NCBI GenBank assembly: GCA_027348355.1
Contig: DAIEPN010000022.1
Location: 1 to 15,371 of the forward strand
Length of the DNA stretch: 15,371 nucleotides
Direction of reading: 5' to 3'
Source: Chlamydiota bacterium
Lineage (GTDB): Bacteria; Chlamydiota; Chlamydiia; Chlamydiales; Rhabdochlamydiaceae
Part shown: piece by piece, positions 6,583-13,756 of the stretch
Numbering within the stretch: the stretch's first letter is position 1
How the letters are laid out: every line of letters begins with the position of its first letter
The notes under the pieces: model-generated
Databases searched by the model: none
What the model saw: the letters and a program-made list of their open reading frames with translations, nothing else
Told to the model about the DNA's origin: nothing
Translations under genes and position numbers: made by a program

Positions 6583-8070
6583 TTACGCAAAAGATGTATT
6601 TGCTGCAAGAGCTCTTCTTTTAGCAAGGTTTGCTAAAAAAGTGGAAACTGCAAGAGCTAGAACAAACCAGGACCAGCGCACAGATTTTCCTATTCCCCAG
6701 CTAGAGAATTCTTGTGTTACGTTTTCAACTAATATGATAGCTAAGATCGCAGGTGCGATATACTGAAGGCAAAGCACATAGAAATCGTACTTTTTGCTAG
6801 AAGACCAAAATAAAGGTGCAAGAACACCTCTTTTTGCAGGTCTAAAGGCAAGTAATAGAGCAAGGCCTCCGAGCAGCATATTTGTTCCGAGGACCATTGG
6901 AACTAAAGCGTCAAGAATGTGAGAGGAATTTCCCATACAGAAGAGTAAAGAAAGTATAAGCAATGCTGCTAAGGTTAAGGTCACGGCTCTTTTTCGTGAA
7001 GTTTGAAATTCAACTTCTACATTTCCAACAATGCTTTCTACAATGGAAAAAACTCCTGTAATTCCTGCAATAAAAATACAGAAAAAGAAGATCGCTCCAA
7101 GAATTGAAGAGAGAGTGGACCCAAAAAATTGCAAGATCTTGGGAAATAAGATAAATCCGATTTCAAAACTTGATTCGGTTGTAAGGATCGAATCAAAAGG
7201 GATGTTTTGCGTATAGCTTATATGCGCTAAACATCCGAAGATTGCAAAACCTGCAATAAAAGAGACTAAGAAATCTCCTAAAGCTACATAAAACATCGCC
7301 TTGCGGATATTCGCTTTTTTCCCTGTATGACGGGAATACCCTACAATAATTCCTAGGCCTAAAGAAAGACTAAAGAACAGTTGTCCAAATATATCTCTCC
7401 AAAGAGCAGGCTCTAAAAGCTTAGAAAAATTTGGTTTCAAATAATAAGACCATCCGTCCATTCCTCCTGGTAAGAAACAGACTGCAATTGCAAACAAGAG
7501 TAAAATGATCACAAGAAGTGGCATGAAGATGGAGCAGATGCGTTCAATCCCGCTTCGGATATTCCGAACAAGGACCATCCATGTAGCTCCAACGACAAAT
7601 AGAGTTGCAAAGAAGATAGGGAAGGAGATTTTGCCAAACTCTGTAATACTTGGAGTGGCTTGTAGAAAAGAGTCTAGAAAAAAAGCTTTTGAATCTACTG
7701 GAATTTGACTTGTCATGCTGAAATACGTGTAGGCTACTGAATAACCGGTGAGGACAACGTAAAATCCTCCGATAGAAAGACATGCGATGACAGCAAGCCA
7801 CCCAAACGCTTTTCCGATCTTTCCCCATGCGATCCCATATGCCGTTACAAGAGGGGATTTCCAATGATGACCGACTATTCCTTCAAGAAGTAGCAGTGGA
7901 ATCCCAAGCAAAAAAAGAGCAAGTCCGTAAGGAAGAAGAAAAGCGCCGCCTCCGTTTTTATAGACTTGGGCGCTAAAGCTTAAAATGTTTGCAAAACCGA
8001 CCGCTGATCCAATAAGAGCCCAAATGTAGCCCCATTGATTTTTCCATGTACTATCTTGACTCTGAGACAT
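6583..8070 (-). CDS. Na+-dependent transporter of the neurotransmitter:sodium symporter (NSS/LeuT) family
   Basis: 495 residues with 11-12 hydrophobic segments. TM1 carries the family signature: GSAVGFANIL ... KNGGGAFLLPYG, equivalent to LeuT 'GNAVGxGNhhRFP ... NGGGAFhhPY'. TM6 (GQLFFSLSLGLG, about 229-240) matches LeuT 'GQhFFTLSLGFG', and TM8 AGIT (335-338) matches the Na2 region. NSS proteins take up amino acids with sodium, which suits an intracellular bacterium; Chlamydia has a relative (CT231) elsewhere in its genome. Asn28 is kept, but the gate Arg of LeuT (R30) is Ser31, the second Na2 serine is Gly339, and the TM10 gate Asp appears lost. The gene sits between cdsO and cdsP, interrupting the usual T3SS order, with its own terminator and a weak AGG ribosome site. 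Substrate is unknown; a role in secretion is not implied. Confidence 0.9.
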   Translation of the reverse strand: MSQSQDSTWKNQWGYIWALIGSAVGFANILSFSAQVYKNGGGAFLLPYGLALFLLGIPLLLLEGIVGHHWKSPLVTAYGIAWGKIGKAFGWLAVIACLSIGGFYVVLTGYSVAYTYFSMTSQIPVDSKAFFLDSFLQATPSITEFGKISFPIFFATLFVVGATWMVLVRNIRSGIERICSIFMPLLVIILLLFAIAVCFLPGGMDGWSYYLKPNFSKLLEPALWRDIFGQLFFSLSLGLGIIVGYSRHTGKKANIRKAMFYVALGDFLVSFIAGFAIFGCLAHISYTQNIPFDSILTTESSFEIGFILFPKILQFFGSTLSSILGAIFFFCIFIAGITGVFSIVESIVGNVEVEFQTSRKRAVTLTLAALLILSLLFCMGNSSHILDALVPMVLGTNMLLGGLALLLAFRPAKRGVLAPLFWSSSKKYDFYVLCLQYIAPAILAIILVENVTQEFSSWGIGKSVRWSWFVLALAVSTFLANLAKRRALAANTSFA

Positions 8071-8102
8071 AAATACCTAATTTTTTTACAAATTTCAAAT
8101 GA

Positions 8103-8121
8103 ATAACTTATGAGAAGTTAT
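8103..8121. repeat. Inverted repeat upstream of the transporter gene
   Basis: ATAACTT (8103-8109) and AAGTTAT (8115-8121) form a perfect 7 bp inverted repeat with a 5-base gap. It lies 33-51 bases before the transporter start, between the candidate promoter and the ATG, so it could be an operator or a leader hairpin. Confidence 0.35.
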
Positions 8122-8140
8122 GAAAAACTTTTTTTCACAC

Positions 8141-8169
8141 TTTATAAAACAAAAAATTGAATAGAAAAA
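8141..8169 (-). promoter_or_regulatory. Weak promoter candidate for the NSS transporter
   Basis: On the minus strand TATAAA (8146-8141) is a good -10 box with TTTTTC (8169-8164) 17 bases upstream; the -35 match is poor. The leader would be about 65 bases and would contain the 8103-8121 inverted repeat. Confidence 0.3.
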
Positions 8170-8178
8170 TATATGAAC

Positions 8179-8197
8179 GTTAGCCCGGAAGGCTAAC
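8179..8197 (-). terminator. Hairpin downstream of cdsO, possible operon terminator
   Basis: GTTAGCC (8179-8185) and GGCTAAC (8191-8197) form a perfect 7 bp stem with a 5-base loop. On the minus strand the loop reads TTCCG and a T-rich stretch (ATATATTTTTC) begins about 7-9 bases later. It is about 150 bases after the cdsO stop. The distance of the T tract makes it a doubtful terminator. Confidence 0.35.
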
Positions 8198-8245
8198 CAG
8201 CAGACACCCTAAAAAAGAAAGAAAGACGAAAACCTTATGTGTCAT
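8180..8245 (-). CDS. Possible 21-residue hydrophobic peptide
   Basis: ATG 8245 to TAA 8180 encodes a short peptide with a basic start (MTHK) and a run of Val/Phe/Leu/Gly/Cys, resembling a signal or membrane peptide. There is no Shine-Dalgarno. Its ATG immediately follows, in frame, the stop of another tiny frame (8246-8320, 24 residues), and its stop codon lies inside the 8179-8197 hairpin. It could be a leader peptide, a gene remnant or chance. Confidence 0.15.
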   Translation of the reverse strand: MTHKVFVFLSFLGCLLVSLPG

Positions 8246-8343
8246 TTATAAACCATGATTGGAACTAGCAAGTAGTTTATCGTCTTGATACATTTTTAAG
8301 AAGAGTTTTTTTGAAATCATAGTAGAGTTTTTTTTAACCTATT

Positions 8344-8877
8344 CTATTTTTTCTTTTTTTTGGAAGTAGGGTGGTCTTTGAAAGCCGGATGGGTTTTTCT
8401 CATGCTATGAATGTTTGAACCGATCTCGTCAGTTTCAATTGTAAGTTTTTGTTCTTCCTGGGCTTTGACCTCTTTTTCCCACTCTTCATGATGCATTTTG
8501 ATTTTTTCTACATCTTGCTGTTTTTGGAAAAGGTCTTGTCTTGCTTTTTCCACTTGCTTTTCAGCTTCTTCGACGTGCTTTTTTTGCTCTTTTACTTTTT
8601 TTTCTTTTTGCAGTAGTTGCTCATCTACAATTTTAAGATATTGCTTCATCTGCTGGATTTTATCGCTTGTGGTTCCTTCATCAAGAGTGTCTCGTAGTTG
8701 CTGGAGCTTATCATTTTTATGCTCGAGGACTTTATCTCGCTCTGCTTCGACAGCTAAAAGCTTTTCTTGTTCTTTGATAAGGATTTGCTTTTTTTCAAAA
8801 AGAACTTTTTCGGCTTCTTCTAGTCTCTTTTTTTTAATCTGGGCAATTTGTTCTAATGGGTAGGAGGGATTGTTCAA
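8344..8877 (-). CDS. cdsO: T3SS ATPase stalk protein CdsO (SctO, YscO/FliJ family)
   Basis: 177 residues, almost entirely heptad-rich coiled coil (about 10-150, dominated by Lys, Glu and Gln), with a lysine-rich tail. Length and shape match CdsO (CT670, 168 residues) and YscO/FliJ, which form the central stalk of the SctN ATPase hexamer and link it to the export gate protein SctV. The gene lies 15 bases after cdsN, as in nearly all T3SS clusters. The start codon is TTG (8877-8875); it is supported by GAGG eight bases upstream, and the next in-frame Met is far inside the coiled coil. Identification rests on synteny and architecture, since coiled coils carry little family-specific signal. It is the last gene of the scc4-cdsO unit. 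Confidence 0.88.
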   Translation of the reverse strand: MNNPSYPLEQIAQIKKKRLEEAEKVLFEKKQILIKEQEKLLAVEAERDKVLEHKNDKLQQLRDTLDEGTTSDKIQQMKQYLKIVDEQLLQKEKKVKEQKKHVEEAEKQVEKARQDLFQKQQDVEKIKMHHEEWEKEVKAQEEQKLTIETDEIGSNIHSMRKTHPAFKDHPTSKKKKK

Positions 8878-8892
8878 AAGAGTTTCCTCAGG

Positions 8893-10203
8893 TTAGCGAA
8901 ATAGCGCGCGCAGCTGCTGGAGCGTTTCTTCAAAAGAGGATTTTTCTGTGATTTGTTGTTTCAAAAATCGATTGACCTTGTCGATATATTTGATCGCAAA
9001 GTCCGCATTTTTATCAGAGCCTGGCTTATACTCCCCAATACGGATAAGAAGTTCGTTTTTCTTGTAATTGGCAAGCACTTCACGAAGCTTTCCAATAAGC
9101 TGAAGATGCTCTTCACTGATGATGTGAGGCAAAATTCTACTTACGGAAGAAAGAAGATCGATCGCAGGATAGTGATATTGTCTTGCAAGCTCACTTGATA
9201 AGATAATATGCCCATCTAAGATAGAGCGTGTTTCATCGGCTACAGGCTCATTCATATCATCACCTGCTACTAAGACTGTATAAAAGGCTGTAATTGAACC
9301 TTTATCAGAGTTTCCAGATCTTTCTAAAAGTCTTGGAAGCGTGGAAAATACAGATGGAGTGTAACCAGCACGAGCCGGAGGCTCTCCTGCTGCAAGGCCT
9401 ACTTCTCGAAGTGCCCTTGCAAAACGGGTCACAGAGTCCATCATCAAGATGACTTTTTTTCCTTGGTCTCTAAAATACTCTGCAATTGCGGTTCCAACGT
9501 ATGCGGCGTTTAGACGCAGTTGAGAGGCTTGGTCTGAGGTAGAAACAATGACAACAGATCGTTTCATTCCTTCTTCTCCAAGGTCATTTTCAAGGAATTC
9601 ACGAAGTTCTCTTCCTCTCTCTCCAATCAGTGCAATCACGTTTACATCTGCTTTGGCATAACGGGCGATCATCCCTAAAAGAGTTGATTTTCCTCCGCCG
9701 GCTGCTGCAAAAATTCCAATCCTCTGCCCTTCTCCGCATGTGAGAGCACCGTCAATGGCGCGAACCCCTACAGAAATGGGATCTTTCACCATTTTTCTCT
9801 TTAGTGGATCTGGAGGAGGATTGATAATGGAATAGGATTCTTCTAAGACAAGAGGACCCTTTTCAGCTTCATCAAGGGGTTTTCCAAGAGCATTGAGAAC
9901 TCTACCAAGTAGCTGGGGACCCACGCCTATCTGCATTGTCATCCGCATAGGAATAACTTCGGAAGAGGGCCCAACTCCTACCATCTCTCCAAGGGGAGAG
10001 AGATAGACTTCATCTTTGGTAAATCCTACAACTTCGGAAAGGAGGGGTTCTCCTTCTCTTTTGATCAGGCAGATCTCTCCCATCTTGACGTGAGGGACAA
10101 TCGCTTTGATAAGCATGCCCACAATTTCAGTGATTCTTCCATGGACTGTGGTAAGTTCCAACTCTTCTAAGTGATTGATGATATTATCAAAGTTCGATTC
10201 CAT
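8893..10203 (-). CDS. cdsN: T3SS ATPase CdsN (SctN, YscN/FliI family)
   Basis: 436 residues from the ATG at 10203, close to CT669 (442). It is an F1-like ATPase that unfolds substrates and detaches chaperones at the export gate. The nucleotide-binding domain has a P-loop AAAGGGKST (166-174; the common SctN form is AGSGVGKST), catalytic GERGRE (194-199), a Walker B strand [10 protein letters not shown] (251-260), and the family signature [20 protein letters not shown]. The N-terminal beta barrel and the C-terminal helical domain are both present. I chose ATG 10203 because GAGGG lies 6 bases upstream. The same frame extends to a GTG at 10230 without a Shine-Dalgarno. A 6 bp hairpin (10213-10227) abuts the ribosome site. 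Downstream cdsO follows after 15 bases. Confidence 0.97.
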   Translation of the reverse strand: MESNFDNIINHLEELELTTVHGRITEIVGMLIKAIVPHVKMGEICLIKREGEPLLSEVVGFTKDEVYLSPLGEMVGVGPSSEVIPMRMTMQIGVGPQLLGRVLNALGKPLDEAEKGPLVLEESYSIINPPPDPLKRKMVKDPISVGVRAIDGALTCGEGQRIGIFAAAGGGKSTLLGMIARYAKADVNVIALIGERGRELREFLENDLGEEGMKRSVVIVSTSDQASQLRLNAAYVGTAIAEYFRDQGKKVILMMDSVTRFARALREVGLAAGEPPARAGYTPSVFSTLPRLLERSGNSDKGSITAFYTVLVAGDDMNEPVADETRSILDGHIILSSELARQYHYPAIDLLSSVSRILPHIISEEHLQLIGKLREVLANYKKNELLIRIGEYKPGSDKNADFAIKYIDKVNRFLKQQITEKSSFEETLQQLRALFR

Positions 10204-10212
10204 GGGTTCCCT

Positions 10213-10227
10213 CACCAAGAGTTGGTG
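10213..10227 (-). promoter_or_regulatory. Small hairpin abutting the cdsN ribosome binding site
   Basis: CACCAA (10213-10218) and TTGGTG (10222-10227) form a perfect 6 bp stem with a 3-base loop. On the minus strand the last stem base runs into the GAGGG that serves ATG 10203. It could tune cdsN translation relative to the upstream gene. Confidence 0.35.
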
Positions 10228-10236
10228 CACTTAGGT

Positions 10237-10896
10237 TTATAGCTGGATGTTAAATATCTGTTTCATCCCTTCTACCGCTTTACTGAGTAAGACAGAGGAA
10301 TATTCAATTTGTTGCTGCGCTTTATTGAGCTTTACCTGAATTTCTAAAAAAGACCCTGGGGTCAGTTCTGTACCCGAGCTATTCAAGGTTTTGACTTGAT
10401 TATAAGCAGACTCCAATTGATTTTGTCCATTACTTACATATGCGATAAATTTATCAATTGGTCCTGGACCGGAAACTTTCACAGGCTCCGGCGGGTTTTC
10501 TACTCCGAGCTTAAGATTGACAGACCTCAAGTTCGCATTTGCTTCAGTAAGCTTATTTTGCAAAAGGTATTTTTGCGACTGCTTAAGTTTAAGGTTTGGC
10601 GTCTGCAGCTGATTTTTTAAATCATTTGCTGTCTCTTGTGTAGCATTGATTTGAGCCCCTAAAGTTTTATAAGATGGCCCTGAAGTTGGCATGGATTGCT
10701 TACCAGGGAGTTCTAAAGGAGAGATGAGGGCCTTTCTTTCTGCAGAGACCTCGCTCGTTTGCGTAGGTTTTTTCATAAACTCTTCAAAAGATTGTGTAGG
10801 CTTTTTCTGATCTTCTCCTACAGGAACCAGTGCTTCTGGTTTAGAAGTCGGGGTGACTTTATCTGCAAAAGGATCTGGTTCAATATCTTGGCTCAT
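10237..10896 (-). CDS. CT668 homologue, probable T3SS inner-rod protein (SctI-like)
   Basis: 219 residues (CT668 about 223). The position between cdsG and cdsN equals CT668 in Chlamydia, usually listed as a conserved hypothetical protein. The last 44 residues (LTPGSFLEIQVKLNKAQQQI, then IEYSSVLLSKAVEGMKQIF) fit the C-terminal amphipathic helices of inner-rod proteins such as YscI/PrgJ: an LxxxQxxL segment, an I/V-E-hydrophobic segment, and SKAVEGMKxhh near the end. The first about 65 residues are Pro/Ser/Thr-rich with a small duplicated KKPTQ (31-35, 42-46). FEEFM (37-41) fits the FxxxPhi gate motif of early substrates. A strong ribosome site (GGAGGA) precedes the ATG. The inner-rod role is inference from the C-terminal pattern and context. 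Confidence 0.78.
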   Translation of the reverse strand: MSQDIEPDPFADKVTPTSKPEALVPVGEDQKKPTQSFEEFMKKPTQTSEVSAERKALISPLELPGKQSMPTSGPSYKTLGAQINATQETANDLKNQLQTPNLKLKQSQKYLLQNKLTEANANLRSVNLKLGVENPPEPVKVSGPGPIDKFIAYVSNGQNQLESAYNQVKTLNSSGTELTPGSFLEIQVKLNKAQQQIEYSSVLLSKAVEGMKQIFNIQL

Positions 10897-10940
10897 AAAA
10901 CATCCTCCGTGAGCTTTTTGGCTCGCTTCAAATTCACTGC

Positions 10941-10959
10941 AAAAAATTCGAAATTTTTT
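10941..10959 (-). repeat. AT-only inverted repeat at the end of cdsG
   Basis: AAAAAATT (10941-10948) and AATTTTTT (10952-10959) form a perfect 8 bp inverted repeat with a 3-base loop, overlapping the cdsG stop codon. It is weak as a hairpin but could attenuate transcription before the CT668-like gene. Confidence 0.25.
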
Positions 10960-11410
10960 ATTTTTTCTTTTTTGGTTCTTTTTTCATAGGTTTCATTTGT
11001 TCAGGAGTAGGTCCTTTTTTTACAAATTTTTCTACGAAATCTAGAGCGTTAACAGCTAAATTTTTTATAATAGGATCTTTTGCTTTGGTTGCAGATTCTT
11101 CTAAGTATTTTTCCCCTTTTGAGGTGTCTGTAGGAGAGAGTGCTAAGCTTAAGCCTAAAAAAGTTCTAGCCATGTCATCATTTGGATCTTTACTTAAGAC
11201 ATCTTCAAAAACTTTGGAAGCTTGTTTGAGTTCCAGTTTCAAAAGATGCATATATCCCATACCTATTTTAGGAAGAGAATTTTCAGGACTGAGTAAAGCA
11301 GATGCTTTAAATAGTTTGCTTGCAGTATCTTCATCTGCCATATTTGTCGCGATAAAGCCTGCTTCTACAAGTAGTAAGAAATTGTCTTTGTATTTCTGAA
11401 GTTGAGCCAT
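10958..11410 (-). CDS. cdsG: T3SS needle chaperone CdsG (SctG, TPR protein; CT667 homologue)
   Basis: 150 residues (CT667 about 148). It is all-helical with TPR-like repeats: residues 11-40 (LLVEAGFIATNMADEDTASK and following), 41-75 (LLSPENSLPKIGMGYMHLLK and following) and 76-110 (LSKDPNDDMARTFLGLSLAL). A Lys-rich tail follows (139-150). By analogy to the PscE-PscF-PscG complex, the TPR groove would hold the C-terminal helix of the needle subunit CdsF and prevent its polymerisation in the cytoplasm; the Chlamydia proteins CdsE and CdsG have been described as CdsF chaperones. The gene lies 59 bases after cdsF, and an AAAGGA site precedes the ATG by 7 bases. Assignment rests on synteny, length and fold. 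Confidence 0.88.
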   Translation of the reverse strand: MAQLQKYKDNFLLLVEAGFIATNMADEDTASKLFKASALLSPENSLPKIGMGYMHLLKLELKQASKVFEDVLSKDPNDDMARTFLGLSLALSPTDTSKGEKYLEESATKAKDPIIKNLAVNALDFVEKFVKKGPTPEQMKPMKKEPKKKK

Positions 11411-11469
11411 TTTTTTATCCTTTGCTGGAAATTTATTTGCACAAAATACACATATTTTTTTCTGTCATT

Positions 11470-11736
11470 TTATCCACGAGCTTGGTTACTGATCGCAGTT
11501 TTAATCATAGAATTAACCTGCATAATCAAATTCGAAATCGAATCCCCGATTTGCGTTACTTGACTCATAGAAAATTGCAAGAGTAAGAATTTACCAGGTG
11601 TTGCAGCGGAGATCTGACTTGCTACATCACGCACCTGACTAATAACGATACTCTGACGTTCTTGATACTTTTTGATCAAGGTAATAAATGATAATGGCGC
11701 CGCATACTTACCTATGTTATCTGGGGGATAACTCAT
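11470..11736 (-). CDS. cdsF: T3SS needle subunit CdsF (SctF)
   Basis: 88 residues (Chlamydia CdsF 83). It is a small two-helix protein: helix 1 about 14-44, a turn at TPGK (46-49), and helix 2 about 50-84, whose C-terminal half (SISNLIMQVNSMIKTAI) resembles the polymerising helix of needle proteins. It polymerises into the extracellular needle after export. It has the strongest ribosome site of the operon (AGGAG, 7 bases before ATG), fitting the high copy number a needle requires. It lies between its predicted chaperones cdsE (20 bases upstream) and cdsG. The turn lacks the P-S/D-[DN]-P needle consensus of Yersinia and Shigella, as in other chlamydial needles. SFITLI (16-21) contains an FxxxPhi motif. 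Confidence 0.92.
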   Translation of the reverse strand: MSYPPDNIGKYAAPLSFITLIKKYQERQSIVISQVRDVASQISAATPGKFLLLQFSMSQVTQIGDSISNLIMQVNSMIKTAISNQARG

Positions 11737-11756
11737 TTGTATTCTCCTGTTTCTAG

Positions 11757-11993
11757 TTATTTTTTAGTTTCAATTTTTTTTAATACTTTCTGCAATGCCA
11801 CGTATCCATTAAGTAAAATTCCGTATTTATCAAAATCTTCTGTGGCTTTTCCCTGGCGCAAGATGTTTTTAATTTCTTGGATTTTTTCATCCACAGATTT
11901 TAGGATTACCTTGGCTTTAGAAGGATCTTTCTTAAGTTCAATTTCTAGATCGAACTGAAACGGTGCTTTTGGGCTTTTTTCTAATCCATACAT
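11757..11993 (-). CDS. cdsE: T3SS needle co-chaperone CdsE (SctE/YscE-like; CT665 homologue)
   Basis: 78 residues (CT665 about 83). A short N terminus with FDLEIELKKDP is followed by two amphipathic helices (about 24-46 and 50-76), the helical hairpin expected of YscE/PscE. In Pseudomonas PscE stabilises the TPR chaperone PscG that holds the needle PscF; the chlamydial equivalents are CdsE, CdsG and CdsF. AGGAG lies 10 bases before the ATG. The gene lies 34 bases after cdsD and 20 bases before cdsF. The sequence is too short for a confident call without the gene order, which is identical to Chlamydia. Confidence 0.86.
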   Translation of the reverse strand: MYGLEKSPKAPFQFDLEIELKKDPSKAKVILKSVDEKIQEIKNILRQGKATEDFDKYGILLNGYVALQKVLKKIETKK

Positions 11994-12027
11994 ATATATA
12001 AAACTCCTATGCTTTTGTTGCTTGTAA

Positions 12028-13743
12028 TTATTGCAGATTGTAGTTAATTCTAAATTTTAATCCATCTTTTTCCAGAAGAATTGAATTTGCTTCAATTTCC
12101 GTAATCAACATTCCATCTAAACTATTTCCTTCAGCGAGAATGCGGCCGTTGATCACAACATATCGTTTGGAGTCATCTTGTTTTGAATAGCCTACAACTT
12201 GATATTGGGAAGAGAGGTCTATACGCGCTGTATCCTCTGTTACCATGACGATATAGTTTTTTACGCTACGAATACCAGGTATGGCTTTGAGCTGGGCTAG
12301 AAATGAGGCGAGCGAGGCCGATTGCTTTTCATCAATTCTTCCTGCAAGGACGACTTCACCATTTGTGATTTGAAACTGTGTGTTGCTAAAGCCTCGTTCA
12401 AAAAGCATGCTTTGCACTTGGTTTATGAGGTTAGCTTCAACAACAACTTGATTATCGAGTCTGTCTAAATAAGGAAAGTTGATATTTACATAATCAGTAA
12501 GTAATTGTGCTTGCTCAGGAGTTTGCAGATATCCAGTCAAAATGAACCGTCCTGGCATGGGGGCCTGTACAGAAACCCCGATCCAGTTCGGGTTTGTAAC
12601 TAAAAGAGAATTTATACTTTGCGAAACGTATTCATCAATGACAACGTTATCTTCTATGGAATCTATAAAGGGGAGGGATGCTAAGAGATATTGCACTTCC
12701 ATTTTATCAACAGGTGTGAGGACGTGCCCTATGAGAAATAATTTGCCAGAGGACTCATTAAAGGAAAACTGGAGGTCCTGGTATTTTCCAATGGCCTCTT
12801 GGATTTGTTCATCCGGATTTTTTCCTATCATTTCCACTTTTTCACTTTGGAACAAAGAGAAAATTCCAATAAAGAGGATAAAAGCCAAAACAAGCAAGCC
12901 TCCACCTAAAAAAAGGTGGCGATAGGGGATGATCATATTCTTCCAGTCGACTGGAACTTTTTCTTCCCTAGAAGGAGTCTCCATTGTTGCTGCCGCAGCT
13001 TCCACTCTTTCCGCTTCTTTTTCCTTTATGAAAACAGGAGAAACAATTGTCTCTCTTACTTGCTCTCGGTCTATAACAAGAAAGCTTGTTGTTCCAAGTG
13101 CTATTAAATCTTGAGAGGAGAGTCCATATGGATCGGTAATCAGCTGTCCATTGACGATCACACCGTTTCGACTACCAAGATCTTCAATTGTAACTATTTC
13201 GTCTTCAGAAACAGTAAGTCTGGCGTGTTGTCTCGATACGCTTAAGTCTTGGAATACAATGTCGCAAGTGTTTGGGTCTTTACCAACGATATAGGAAGAA
13301 TTTTTTTTCATGGAAAATTCAGCGCCGGAGTTAGGGCCAGCAATGACTTTTAGCATCCATCGTATGTTATTTTCCTGATCGAAAGAAGATTCTTCAATAC
13401 TTCCTTCTTCATCAGATAGGGCTTCTTCTTTTTCTAAAAGCGGATCGAACTGTGTAAAACGAAAATAGGTATTCCCAATTTGTATGATATCACCCTCCCG
13501 AAGTAGAACGGGTTCAGTAATGACTTTTCCGTTTTGCGTAGCGGGATTGACTGCGCTTAAATTTTCAAATAGAAATCCTTCTGGAGTAAGTCTACAAATG
13601 ACGTGCTTACGGGAGACCATAGGGTCTTCTAATGCTTGATAAGAGATGTCGGGATCCCTACCTAAAATCCATTCCTCTCCCTCTTCAAATCGTATAATAA
13701 GTCCTGAAAGAGTGCCTTCTTCTGCGAGTAAAAAACCGGCCAT
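12028..13743 (-). CDS. cdsD: T3SS inner-membrane ring protein CdsD (SctD) with two N-terminal FHA domains
   Basis: 571 residues. FHA domain 1 (about 18-98) has GR 28-29, SRKH 44-47 and NG 71-72. FHA domain 2 (about 130-225) has GK 154-155, SRQH 170-173 and SRNG 191-194; the phosphothreonine-contacting Arg is thus kept in the first and is Lys in the second. One membrane segment follows (about 276-298), then a periplasmic part with three BON-like ring-building repeats (about 308-370, 373-437, 440-500). A final small beta domain (about 515-571, VVINGRILAEGNSL, ITEIEANSILL) is reminiscent of the C-terminal domain of type II GspB/GspC proteins. Chlamydia CdsD (CT664) is much longer, about 830 residues, and in C. 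pneumoniae it is phosphorylated by PknD. The architecture supports a ring that reads phosphorylated partners. An AAAGG site inside the scc4 end lies 10 bases before the ATG. Confidence 0.94.
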   Translation of the reverse strand: MAGFLLAEEGTLSGLIIRFEEGEEWILGRDPDISYQALEDPMVSRKHVICRLTPEGFLFENLSAVNPATQNGKVITEPVLLREGDIIQIGNTYFRFTQFDPLLEKEEALSDEEGSIEESSFDQENNIRWMLKVIAGPNSGAEFSMKKNSSYIVGKDPNTCDIVFQDLSVSRQHARLTVSEDEIVTIEDLGSRNGVIVNGQLITDPYGLSSQDLIALGTTSFLVIDREQVRETIVSPVFIKEKEAERVEAAAATMETPSREEKVPVDWKNMIIPYRHLFLGGGLLVLAFILFIGIFSLFQSEKVEMIGKNPDEQIQEAIGKYQDLQFSFNESSGKLFLIGHVLTPVDKMEVQYLLASLPFIDSIEDNVVIDEYVSQSINSLLVTNPNWIGVSVQAPMPGRFILTGYLQTPEQAQLLTDYVNINFPYLDRLDNQVVVEANLINQVQSMLFERGFSNTQFQITNGEVVLAGRIDEKQSASLASFLAQLKAIPGIRSVKNYIVMVTEDTARIDLSSQYQVVGYSKQDDSKRYVVINGRILAEGNSLDGMLITEIEANSILLEKDGLKFRINYNLQ

Positions 13744-13756
13744 TTATTCAATACCT

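Larger units (their letters stand above)
8071..8343. other. Non-coding gap between cdsO and the transporter gene
   Basis: 273 AT-rich bases. It holds two small inverted repeats (8103-8121 and 8179-8197), a weak minus-strand promoter candidate, and two tiny abutting minus-strand frames (8246-8320 and 8180-8245). No conventional gene is visible. Confidence 0.6.

Noticed and set aside
8179-8197. Possible tRNA or structured RNA remnant at the GTTAGCC/GGCTAAC hairpin
   Set aside because: Only a single 7 bp stem is present; no cloverleaf arms or conserved tRNA bases around it.
8498-8863. 121-residue + strand open frame rich in Ser/Cys/Phe
   Set aside because: Antisense of the cdsO coiled coil; composition is an artefact of Lys/Glu/Gln codons.
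11085-11399. 104-residue + strand open frame opposite cdsG
   Set aside because: Antisense shadow of the TPR protein; no ribosome site or promoter.
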